Under the pieces are notes generated by a model that did not search any database, was not told the DNA's origin, and worked only from the letters and a program-made list of their open reading frames with translations. A stretch of 24,707 nt of DNA from JAYZDP01 sp036337765 (lineage in GTDB: Bacteria > Acidobacteriota > Thermoanaerobaculia > Multivoradales > Multivoraceae): positions 1 to 24,707 of the forward strand of contig JAYZDP010000117.1 in the NCBI GenBank assembly GCA_036337765.1, read 5' to 3'. Positions 1 through 6,249 of the stretch are shown here, in pieces. The stretch's first letter is position 1. Each line of letters begins with the position of its first letter. The position numbers and the translations under genes are program-made.

Positions 1-419
1 AGGACCTCTTCACGCACACCCTCGACGTCGAAGCCGTACTGATGGAGGATGCGCATGGCCAGGGAGCCGTCGACCCGGAGGATGCCCAAAAGCAGGTGCT
101 CGGACCCGACCGCTGAGTGCAGCATGTTCTCAGCCTCGTGCGCCGCGTTGGCCAGAACCTTCTTTGACTCCTCCGAAAGCGGCAGCTCCGCGGTGGAAGA
201 GATGCGCTCGACGAAGACTCGCTCGCCCTCGATCTCGCGGCGGATCTCGTCGGGCTTGACGTGCAGCCGGCGGAACAGCTCGCTGATCGAGTCCTCGCCT
301 TCACGAAGAATGCCGAGCAGGATGTGCTCGGTCTCGATCACCCGGCTGCCGAGCTTCGACGCCTCGTAGCGGGCGAAGAACAGGGCGCGCCGCGCCTTTT
401 CGTTGTACTTCTCGAACAT
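1..419 (-). CDS. clpC: ATP-dependent Clp protease ATP-binding subunit ClpC, N-terminal part (cut by window edge)
   Basis: This is the first 139 codons of a ClpC-type AAA+ unfoldase, which feeds proteins to the ClpP protease; the rest lies before base 1. The start is ATG at 417-419. The protein opens MFEKYNEKARRALFFARYEA and continues with ETEHILLGILREGED at about residues 27-41. A second, similar Clp repeat (GSEHLLLGILRVDGSLAMRIL) follows at about residues 103-123. Two such repeats form the ClpC N-domain, which in known members binds adaptors and substrates. The two ATPase modules are not visible. The gene lies 48 bases after lolD on the same strand and may be co-transcribed with it; a weak GGAG lies about 11 bases before the ATG. 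ClpA/ClpB are alternatives, but the MFEKYNEKARRALFFAR opening is typical of ClpC. Confidence 0.93.
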   Translation of the reverse strand, partial: MFEKYNEKARRALFFARYEASKLGSRVIETEHILLGILREGEDSISELFRRLHVKPDEIRREIEGERVFVERISSTAELPLSEESKKVLANAAHEAENMLHSAVGSEHLLLGILRVDGSLAMRILHQYGFDVEGVREEV

Positions 420-450
420 CCGTTCCGGACTCCAGCAATACCGGTGAAAG

Positions 451-465
451 GGCCATGAAATGGCC
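451..465 (-). other. short intercistronic hairpin between lolD and clpC
   Basis: GGCCAT-GAA-ATGGCC is a perfect 6-bp inverted repeat with a 3-base loop. It lies just after the lolD stop and 32 bases before the clpC start. No clear T-run follows it on the minus strand, so it is not a convincing terminator. It could weakly attenuate read-through or protect an mRNA end, or it may be chance. Confidence 0.3.
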
Positions 466-467
466 GT

Positions 468-1142
468 TCACGACCTCAGGATGCCCTCTTCGAGGCGCCA
501 GATCTTAGCACAGCGATCCGCCACGCTCGGGTTGTGCGTCACCAGCACCGCGGTCATTCGGTGGTGGTCGTGTAGCTCCATCAGCAGGTCGAAAACGCGC
601 CTGCCGGTGGCCGGATCGAGGTTGCCGGTGGGCTCGTCTGCGAGCAGCACCGGCGGGTCAAGGGCGAGGGCACGACACATCGCCACACGCTGCTGTTCGC
701 CGCCCGACAACTGCGATGGGTAGTGTTCGAGCCGGTCCTCGAGACCCACCTCAACCAATAGTTCACGCGCACGATCGGCCGCCTGTCTGGCACTCCAGCC
801 TGCGATCCTGGTCGGCAGCATCACGTTCTCCACCGCAGTGAAGTCCGGCAACAGCTGGTGGAACTGAAAGACGAAGCCGATCTGACGGTTGCGGAATCGG
901 GCAAGCTCCTCTCCGGACAGTCGCGTCAGATCCGTGCCCCCGATGTCGACGGTTCCCGCGTCCGCTACGTCGAGACCGCCTAGTATGTTCAGCAGCGTAG
1001 TCTTGCCCGAGCCGGACGGGCCAACGATCGCGGCGAACTCACCCGCTTCGGCTTCGAAGGCGACGTCGCGGAGCACGTCGACGACGCGCGAAGCATCGCG
1101 AAACGACTTGCCAACGCCCGCAGCGCGAATCGCGAGACTCAC
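468..1142 (-). CDS. lolD: lipoprotein-releasing system ATP-binding protein LolD
   Basis: This is a 224-residue ABC ATPase of the LolD/MacB class. In known systems LolD powers release of lipoproteins from the inner membrane to the carrier LolA. Walker A is GPSGSGKT at residues 41-48, the Q-loop Gln is near 93, the signature LSGGEQQR is at 145-152, Walker B VLLADE is at 165-170 and the switch His is at 203, so all catalytic elements are present. The length fits LolD. The ATG overlaps the stop of the upstream permease by 4 bases (ATGA), implying translational coupling and a matched ATPase-permease pair. Related uses (MacB-like export, FtsE) are possible, but the partner permease is LolC/E-like. 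No lolA or lolB is in the window. Confidence 0.9.
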   Translation of the reverse strand: MSLAIRAAGVGKSFRDASRVVDVLRDVAFEAEAGEFAAIVGPSGSGKTTLLNILGGLDVADAGTVDIGGTDLTRLSGEELARFRNRQIGFVFQFHQLLPDFTAVENVMLPTRIAGWSARQAADRARELLVEVGLEDRLEHYPSQLSGGEQQRVAMCRALALDPPVLLADEPTGNLDPATGRRVFDLLMELHDHHRMTAVLVTHNPSVADRCAKIWRLEEGILRS

Positions 1143-2329
1143 CTGCGAATCGCCTCGGCCGGTCGCAGCGCCGCGACTCTGCGCCCCGTTGCGCGTGCAG
1201 CGACCCAGGCGAGGGCGAGGGTGGAGACGAAGATCACAGACAGGTCCTCGAACGGCCGCAGCAGGAAGGGAACGGCATCGACGATGTATACGTCGGCCGG
1301 TAGGCGCACGACCTCGAAGCGATCGAGCAGGAACGCGGCCAGCGCGCCGCAGGTTCCGCCAATCAACGCGCCCAGCCCGGTGAGCACGAGGCCCACCCCG
1401 ACGACTGCGTTGGCCAGGTCCGCGGGTCGCAGACCGATAGTGCCCAAAACGCCGATCTCACGCTGCTTCGAGGCAACCAGCAGCGCGAGCGACGACACCA
1501 GGGTCTGAGCCGCGACGGCGACGATCAGAAAGACCCCGGCGAACATCAGCACCTTCTCGAGCCGAAGCGCGAAAAAGAGCGCCCGGTTCAGATCGCGGTA
1601 TGTCGAGATCTCGACACTTTCGGGCAACATCGTCGCTAGAGCCTCCGCGACCTCGTCCACCCGCTCGACCGCGACCTCAACATCGATCTGGGGCCGGCCA
1701 AGCCAGAACAGAGACCTCGCTGCCGCGAGCGGAATCGCGACTCGGGAGTCGTGCTCCTGGGACCTCCCGGCGTCGAAGGTTCCGGCGATATCGAACCGAC
1801 GTGCGCGCGGCATCTGGCGTGCAAAGGGCGTCAGGGTGGGCCGCGGAGAGACCACGCGGATGGGCTCGCCGCGGCCCAGGCCCATCCGTAGGCGAAGAAC
1901 CTCGGATACGTAGACGCCGGTCGGTTCGCCGCCTCCCGCACCGGGGAACCACGACGGCACCGCACGTTCGAAGGCCACGAAGTCGCTCGCGACCACACGG
2001 CCGTCCTTCATCAGCCAGCCGCTGGCGGAGTGCACCACCTGCGTCGAGGAGACGCCGTCGAGATTCGAGATCTCGGCGAGCCAGGCGTCGGCGTTGTGCT
2101 CCTCGCCCAAAGAGACCTGGAGAAGCGGACCGCGTGAGAGCACCTCGTCCAGCAGAGTCGCCTGGAAACCCGAGAGCGCAGACACCGCGAGCACGAGCGC
2201 CGCGACGCCAATCGACACACCCCACATGGTCACCCTTGACAGGAACCTGACGCTGGCTTCGCGCCGAGTCGAGTGTGCGTAGCGCAGGGCCACCACGAGT
2301 GGCACGGGGAGGTCCCAGATCCGGCTCAA
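1139..2329 (-). CDS. LolC/LolE-family lipoprotein-releasing ABC permease
   Basis: This is the membrane partner of LolD, about 396 residues. One membrane helix lies near residues 34-54, followed by a large periplasmic domain (MacB-type) and three C-terminal helices of the FtsX fold. Between the first two of these, KQREIGVLGTIGLRP is the usual cytoplasmic coupling segment. The reading frame stays open to 2524, but that extension crosses the divergent regulatory region and looks non-coding. I chose TTG at 2327-2329 because it begins MSRIWDLPVPLVVALRYA, and LolC/E proteins start a few residues before an LP...ALRY segment. A GTG at 2303-2305 is the alternative, with a weak GGGA seven bases upstream. 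Only one permease gene is present rather than a lolC/lolE pair, so a homodimer is likely. The stop overlaps the lolD start. Confidence 0.85.
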   Translation of the reverse strand: MSRIWDLPVPLVVALRYAHSTRREASVRFLSRVTMWGVSIGVAALVLAVSALSGFQATLLDEVLSRGPLLQVSLGEEHNADAWLAEISNLDGVSSTQVVHSASGWLMKDGRVVASDFVAFERAVPSWFPGAGGGEPTGVYVSEVLRLRMGLGRGEPIRVVSPRPTLTPFARQMPRARRFDIAGTFDAGRSQEHDSRVAIPLAAARSLFWLGRPQIDVEVAVERVDEVAEALATMLPESVEISTYRDLNRALFFALRLEKVLMFAGVFLIVAVAAQTLVSSLALLVASKQREIGVLGTIGLRPADLANAVVGVGLVLTGLGALIGGTCGALAAFLLDRFEVVRLPADVYIVDAVPFLLRPFEDLSVIFVSTLALAWVAARATGRRVAALRPAEAIRR

Positions 2330-2375
2330 ACGTCGCGACGATACCTCATCCGTCCAGCACAAGACGGTAGTCCCA

Positions 2376-2413
2376 CGCCCCAGCCTGGGGCGACCGCGCC
2401 CCAGACTGGGGCG
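2376..2413. promoter_or_regulatory. tandem 17-bp palindromic operator candidates
   Basis: Two copies of CGCCCCAGnCTGGGGCG stand at 2376-2392 (centre C) and 2397-2413 (centre A). Each has perfect 8-bp arms, and the copies differ only in the central base. Their centres, 2384 and 2405, are 21 bp apart, two helical turns, so two dimers would sit on the same DNA face. The second copy covers the expected -35 region of the promoter driving the phosphorylase. I saw no other copy in the window. The arrangement resembles a paired binding site for a dimeric regulator. The regulator is unknown, and control of the divergent lol genes is also possible. Confidence 0.6.
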
Positions 2414-2425
2414 TGAGTCGCCCAC

Positions 2426-2431
2426 TACAAT
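2426..2431 (+). promoter_or_regulatory. -10 box of the phosphorylase operon promoter
   Basis: TACAAT matches the sigma-70 -10 consensus in five of six bases and ends 7 bases before the GTG start of the phosphorylase gene. No good -35 hexamer is present; the expected place lies in the second palindrome (CAGACT at 2402-2407 with an 18-base spacer). Transcription would begin at about 2437-2439, giving a leaderless or almost leaderless message. Confidence 0.5.
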
Positions 2432-2438
2432 AGGCACC

Positions 2439-3287
2439 GTGAACCCACTCTCAGCCGAGCTCGAGTCAGCCGCCGAAGCCTGGGAAGCTCGGCAATGGCC
2501 GCGGCCCGACGTGTTTGTCGTCACCGGCTCGGCACTCGCAGTCGAGCTCGGAGCGTCGGTGCGGGAAGCGCTCGATCTCGCCGAGATCGTGCCGTTCGAC
2601 GTGCACGCCGTCGAGGGTCACGACCTTCGGGTCGAGCTCTACGAGCCCGTCGCTGGACGCGTCGTCGCCTACTTCAGGGGTCGGTTGCACTGCTACCAGG
2701 GATTCGATCCGCACCAGGTCGTGTTCCCGGTCCGCCTGGCTGGGTTGCTGGGGGCCTCGACAGCGGTCCTCACGAATGCGGCCGGCTCGGTGGATCCCCA
2801 GCTCCGTCCCGGCAAACTGGTGGCTCTGGCCGACCACATCAACCTGAGCGGCCTCAATCCGCTGCTCGGCGAGCTCCCGCCCTCCTGGGGCCCGCGCTTC
2901 CCAAGCCTCAACGACGCATACGACGCTCGCTTACGAGGACTGGCCCGAAGTTGTGCCAAGTCACGGGACCTCGATCTCGGAGAGGGTACGTATGCGTGGC
3001 TTCTGGGTCCCAGCTACGAGACGCCGGCCGAGATCGAGATGGTGCGTCGGGCGGGGGCGCAGCTGGTGGGCATGTCCACGGTGCCAGAAGTGATCGCGGC
3101 CCGCCATCTCGGCATGCGCTGCTTCGCGCTATCGCTGGTGACCAATCTGGCGGCCGGACTCGACGACGTCGCCCCCGACCACCAGGAGGTGGTCGAGCAG
3201 GGGGCTCGCGCAAAAGATCGGATCGCCGGTCTACTGTCGGATCTGCTACAAAGTCCCGACTTGATTCCAGCCGAGGCACGAACGTGA
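2439..3287 (+). CDS. purine nucleoside phosphorylase (trimeric, PunA/PNP family)
   Basis: This 282-residue enzyme should split purine nucleosides (inosine, guanosine) with phosphate into free base and ribose-1-phosphate. Family landmarks are visible in order: the phosphate loop GSALAVEL at about 30-37, EGH at 59-61, GRLHCYQGF at 81-89, LTNAAGSVDP at 111-120, GPSYETPAEIE at 190-200, GMSTVPEVIAARH at 211-223 and TNLAAG at 235-240. Length and motifs fit the trimeric class. The usual GSGLG loop reads GSALA here, with Ser kept. The GTG start is supported by the family N-terminus and by a -10 box ending 7 bases upstream; only a weak AGG precedes it. The stop overlaps the next gene by 4 bases, so it is coupled to the phosphoribosyltransferase that reuses its product. 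Methylthioadenosine phosphorylase is a less likely alternative. Confidence 0.88.
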   Translation: MNPLSAELESAAEAWEARQWPRPDVFVVTGSALAVELGASVREALDLAEIVPFDVHAVEGHDLRVELYEPVAGRVVAYFRGRLHCYQGFDPHQVVFPVRLAGLLGASTAVLTNAAGSVDPQLRPGKLVALADHINLSGLNPLLGELPPSWGPRFPSLNDAYDARLRGLARSCAKSRDLDLGEGTYAWLLGPSYETPAEIEMVRRAGAQLVGMSTVPEVIAARHLGMRCFALSLVTNLAAGLDDVAPDHQEVVEQGARAKDRIAGLLSDLLQSPDLIPAEART

Positions 3288-3847
3288 GCGAGATCGAGAT
3301 CACTGGACACCCGCAGCCACTGATTCCCGAAGAGCGGATCCAACAGCGAATCCACGAGCTCGCCGCCGAGATCAACGCCGACTATCGGGACTCCGAGCTG
3401 CTGGTCTGTATCGGCGTGCTGAAGGGCGCGGTGTTCTTCATGAGCGACCTCCTCAAGCTCCTCCAGGTTCCGGTTGCCGTGGATTTCTTCCAGACCGCCA
3501 GCTACCGCAGCGGGTCGACGCCGGGGGAGGTCCGGATCCGCAAGGACATCGACGTCTTCGTGCGCGATCGTGATGTATTGCTGATCGAGGACATCGTCGA
3601 CACCGGATACACCCTCCGGACCATCCTCGATCTCTTCCGCTTCCGCGGAGCCAAGAGCGTCAAGCTCTGCGCGCTGCTCGACAAGACAGCCGGGCGTGAG
3701 CTCCAGCTCAATGTCGACTACCGCGGGTTCGAGATCGACGATCGGTTCGTCGTCGGCTACGGACTCGACTACGACGAGCGCTGGCGCGAGCTCCCCTACA
3801 TCGGCCACTTCCCTGCGCTCGAGAGCACCGACAACGGAGACGGCTGA
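3284..3847 (+). CDS. hpt: hypoxanthine phosphoribosyltransferase
   Basis: This is a 187-residue phosphoribosyltransferase converting hypoxanthine (and probably guanine) plus PRPP to IMP/GMP. The PRPP-binding motif VLLIEDIVDTGYTL lies at residues 98-111. Upstream are GVLKGAVFF (44-52), the PPi loop with its Lys, and VDFFQTASYRSG (66-77), the flexible-loop region. DRFVVGYGLDYDERWRELP near residues 158-176 closes the purine site. Length agrees with bacterial Hpt (about 180). The start is GTG at 3284, whose GTGA overlaps the phosphorylase stop; the frame is open further upstream, but that part is a shadow of the phosphorylase gene. With the phosphorylase it forms a two-step nucleoside-to-nucleotide salvage route. 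Confidence 0.93.
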   Translation: MSEIEITGHPQPLIPEERIQQRIHELAAEINADYRDSELLVCIGVLKGAVFFMSDLLKLLQVPVAVDFFQTASYRSGSTPGEVRIRKDIDVFVRDRDVLLIEDIVDTGYTLRTILDLFRFRGAKSVKLCALLDKTAGRELQLNVDYRGFEIDDRFVVGYGLDYDERWRELPYIGHFPALESTDNGDG

Positions 3848-3864
3848 CGTCCGAGATCGCGAAG

Positions 3865-4242
3865 ATGCGCAAAATCGCGACTGATCAGGCACCCGGAGCA
3901 CTCGGCCCCTACTCGCAGGCCGTGCGGCTTGAGGGATGGCTATACACGTCGGGCCAGGTCGGCATCGATCCCAAAACTGGAGCGCTCGTCGACGGCGGCT
4001 TCGAAGCCCAGGCCACCAGAGTCCTCGACAACCTCGCGGCGGTCCTTTCCGCTGGCGGCTCGAGCTTCGCCCAGGTGGTCAAGACCACGATCTACCTCAT
4101 CAATCTCGCCGACTTCGCCGAGGTAAACCGCCTTTACGGAGAGGCCATGGGTGAGCACCGACCGGCTCGATCCACGGTTCAGGTGGCCGCCTTGCCGCTC
4201 GGCGCGGCCGTGGAGATCGACATGGTCGCGCGCTGCGGTTAG
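3865..4242 (+). CDS. ridA: RidA family reactive intermediate/imine deaminase
   Basis: This 125-residue protein has the size and motifs of RidA (YjgF/UK114). Known RidA proteins hydrolyse reactive enamines/imines such as 2-aminoacrylate made by PLP enzymes. APGALGPYSQAV is at residues 9-20, LYTSGQVGIDP at 26-36, and the active-site Arg is R102 in RPARSTVQVAALPLGAAVEID, with Glu117. All key residues for deaminase activity appear present. It starts with ATG 17 bases after hpt and is probably in the same transcript, although its ribosome site is weak. Its stop codon overlaps that of the convergent threonine aldolase gene, itself a PLP enzyme; a functional link is only inference. Some RidA-like subfamilies lack deaminase activity, but this one has the standard residues. 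Confidence 0.92.
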   Translation: MRKIATDQAPGALGPYSQAVRLEGWLYTSGQVGIDPKTGALVDGGFEAQATRVLDNLAAVLSAGGSSFAQVVKTTIYLINLADFAEVNRLYGEAMGEHRPARSTVQVAALPLGAAVEIDMVARCG

Positions 4243-5270
4243 GACCGCCCGAAGACCACGCGGATCTTGTCGATCGCGGTCTCGATCTGTGCACCATCGA
4301 CATCGCGGTGGGTGACGAAGCGCACCCGCCCGTCGACCAGGGGAATCGCCAGTACGCCCTCTGCCGCGAGCGCTGCCACGAGCTCCGACGGCTCGCGCTC
4401 GTCCAGCCGACAGACGAGGATGTTGGTCCGTGGCCGAGGACCCACCACTGTGACCCCTGGCAGCGCTTCCAACGCGTCGGCGAGAAGTGCCGCGTGGGCA
4501 TGATCCTCGGCCAGCCTCCCGGGCCCCTCGCTCAGAGCGATTCGGCCAGCGGCAGCGATCACGCCCACCTGCCGCATCCCGCCGCCGAGCATCTTGCGTA
4601 CCCGCCTAGCCTCGCTAATGAAGCTCGCGGAGCCGCACAGCAGCGACCCGATCGGCGCACCAAGCCCCTTCGAGAGGCAGAAGGTCACCGAATCGAACCC
4701 CGCTACCACGCTCTGGACTTCGGCGCCGGACGCCACCGCCGCATTAAACACCCGTGCCCCGTCCATGTGGACCGGAATGCCGGCGCCGCGCGCCGCGTCC
4801 GCCAGGGACCCCAGTCGTGGGAGGTCGTAGACCGCTCCACCTGCCAGGTTGTGCGTGTTCTCGACCACCAGTACTCCGGTGCGGGACTGGTACGCCACGT
4901 CGCGCACCATCGCGGCTCTCGCCATATCGGGATCGAGTAGACCGTCCTCGCCGGGAATCAGCTGCGGCTGCACCCCCGACAGTGCCGCCAGGGCGCCCAT
5001 TTCATAGTGCACGACGTGGCTGTTGGTCTCACACAGCACGGTCTCACCTGGCCGGGTGTGGAGGTGGATCGCGACCTGGTTCCCCATAGTCCCGGACGGT
5101 ACGAACACCGCGGCCTCTTTTCCGAGAGTGTGGGCGGCCTCCTCCTCCAACAGCCGCACCGTGGGGTCTTCGCCGAACACGTCGTCGCCCACCTCGGCAT
5201 CTGCCATCGCTTGGCGCATCCTCGCCGTAGGCTTCGTCAGCGTGTCCGATCTGAGGTCGATGGTCGCCAT
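4239..5270 (-). CDS. ltaE: low-specificity L-threonine aldolase (PLP-dependent)
   Basis: This fold-type I PLP enzyme of 343 residues should cleave L-threonine and allo-threonine to glycine and acetaldehyde. The start MATIDLRSDTLTKPT is the typical LtaE opening; GDDVFGEDPTV is at 28-38, FVPSGTMGNQVA at 56-67, HMDGAR with the PLP-binding Asp at 168-173, and the Schiff-base lysine is K201 in SKGLGAPIGS. The frame is open to 5438, but ATG at 5268-5270 is preceded by AGGAG with 10-base spacing and matches family N-termini. It follows the unrecognised 321-codon gene by 13 bases, with its ribosome site overlapping that gene's stop. It would be the last gene of a ribD operon. Its TAA overlaps the TAG of ridA on the other strand. 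Related beta-eliminating lyases are less likely. Confidence 0.93.
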   Translation of the reverse strand: MATIDLRSDTLTKPTARMRQAMADAEVGDDVFGEDPTVRLLEEEAAHTLGKEAAVFVPSGTMGNQVAIHLHTRPGETVLCETNSHVVHYEMGALAALSGVQPQLIPGEDGLLDPDMARAAMVRDVAYQSRTGVLVVENTHNLAGGAVYDLPRLGSLADAARGAGIPVHMDGARVFNAAVASGAEVQSVVAGFDSVTFCLSKGLGAPIGSLLCGSASFISEARRVRKMLGGGMRQVGVIAAAGRIALSEGPGRLAEDHAHAALLADALEALPGVTVVGPRPRTNILVCRLDEREPSELVAALAAEGVLAIPLVDGRVRFVTHRDVDGAQIETAIDKIRVVFGRS

Positions 5271-5283
5271 GTCGTGTCGTCTC

Positions 5284-6249
5284 CTATGCACTCGGCCCAA
5301 CGTACTCTTCAAACCAGGTCTCCAGAGTCGGCGAGCGGCCCTCGGCTGCCCATTCCCTGACCAGATCCAGCGACGGCTCGCGCAGCCAGGGAACGATCTC
5401 CTCGTTACCCTCGGAGACCAATGCCCGGATATCGACACCGGTCTCGGCGGCCCAACGCGCAGCTCGGTAGAGCTCCTGGCCGGTTCCCTCTGGCCGCTCC
5501 AGCCGTAGCCAGAGCTCCGCTGCCTGGATCAGAATCTCAGCCAGGTGGTCGTTGAGAGCCCGCCGCGCCCGACTTGAGACGGGCCGCCGCCAACACGACC
5601 GCAAGCCGTGAGTCGCCGCCTCTCGAGCCAACACTCGGTGATCCGGTGCTGTGGAATGAAACGCACGATCGAAGGCTTTACCGAAGGTCTTCGGGGCCGT
5701 CTCGACGAGGGCTCGCAGCTGTTTCGGATCCACGCTGAGAACGACCGGTGCGAGGATCTCGATGCCGGCCCTTGCCAGTGCGGCACACCCTTTGCCGCGC
5801 AGCTCCTCCCCGTCTGTCAAGCCTGCGATCAGGGGCCAGAGAGCGAGGGCTCCTCTCGGAACGCGGTCCAGCACCTCATAGTCGCGCTCCAGCAGTGGCC
5901 GCAGCAGGTCCCGAACCACCTTCGTCGGCCCGGCTTGCGGGGCCTCGTCGACCGCGTCGAGCTGGACCAGGGTCTGCACCCCGGCCTGCCCCATCCGGGC
6001 GATCCACTCTCGCCTGGAGCCCTCGAGCTCGTGGCGCACCGGTGGGACGTATAGCAGGCCCCCGCCAGGGGCCACCTCGCCCGGATCCGGCAGGCCTGCC
6101 GCACTCGCGTGGCCCAACCCCAGGCCGGCTAGGTCGGTCCAGGGCCCGGGCGGACCCGGCCAGGACCGCGCCGCGCGGCGCATCCACAGCCGCGCCGGCT
6201 CGGGACGCAGCCGCATGAAGCGCGGGCGGGGCGAACCGTCCGCGGTCAT
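5284..6249 (-). CDS. uncharacterised 321-residue protein in ribD operon
   Basis: I do not recognise this family. The protein is soluble-looking, rich in Arg, Ala, Leu and Trp, without signal peptide or membrane helix. The N-terminal part is basic and Pro-rich (residues 1-60). The middle has alternating strand/helix-like segments such as GVQTLVQLDAV (about 90-100) and GIEILAPVVLSVDPKQLRALVE (about 166-187), suggesting an alpha/beta fold. The C-terminal third looks helical (DHLAEILIQAAELWLRLERP), ending TWFEEYVGPSA. Only two Cys are present, with no metal or nucleotide motif that I can name. The coding frame is well supported: ATGA overlap with the ribD stop and 13 bases to the ltaE start. It is therefore likely translated with RibD. 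No function is proposed. Confidence 0.75.
   Translation of the reverse strand: MTADGSPRPRFMRLRPEPARLWMRRAARSWPGPPGPWTDLAGLGLGHASAAGLPDPGEVAPGGGLLYVPPVRHELEGSRREWIARMGQAGVQTLVQLDAVDEAPQAGPTKVVRDLLRPLLERDYEVLDRVPRGALALWPLIAGLTDGEELRGKGCAALARAGIEILAPVVLSVDPKQLRALVETAPKTFGKAFDRAFHSTAPDHRVLAREAATHGLRSCWRRPVSSRARRALNDHLAEILIQAAELWLRLERPEGTGQELYRAARWAAETGVDIRALVSEGNEEIVPWLREPSLDLVREWAAEGRSPTLETWFEEYVGPSA

Noticed and set aside
2330..2524. Upstream extension of the Lol permease reading frame to 461 residues
   Set aside because: It crosses the palindromes and promoter region and overlaps the phosphorylase gene; the added residues are low-complexity and unlike LolC/E N-termini.
2495..3283. Long open frame fused in front of hypoxanthine phosphoribosyltransferase
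   Set aside because: The added part is an Arg-rich shadow of the phosphorylase gene in another frame; the GTG at 3284 with GTGA overlap gives a normal-sized enzyme.
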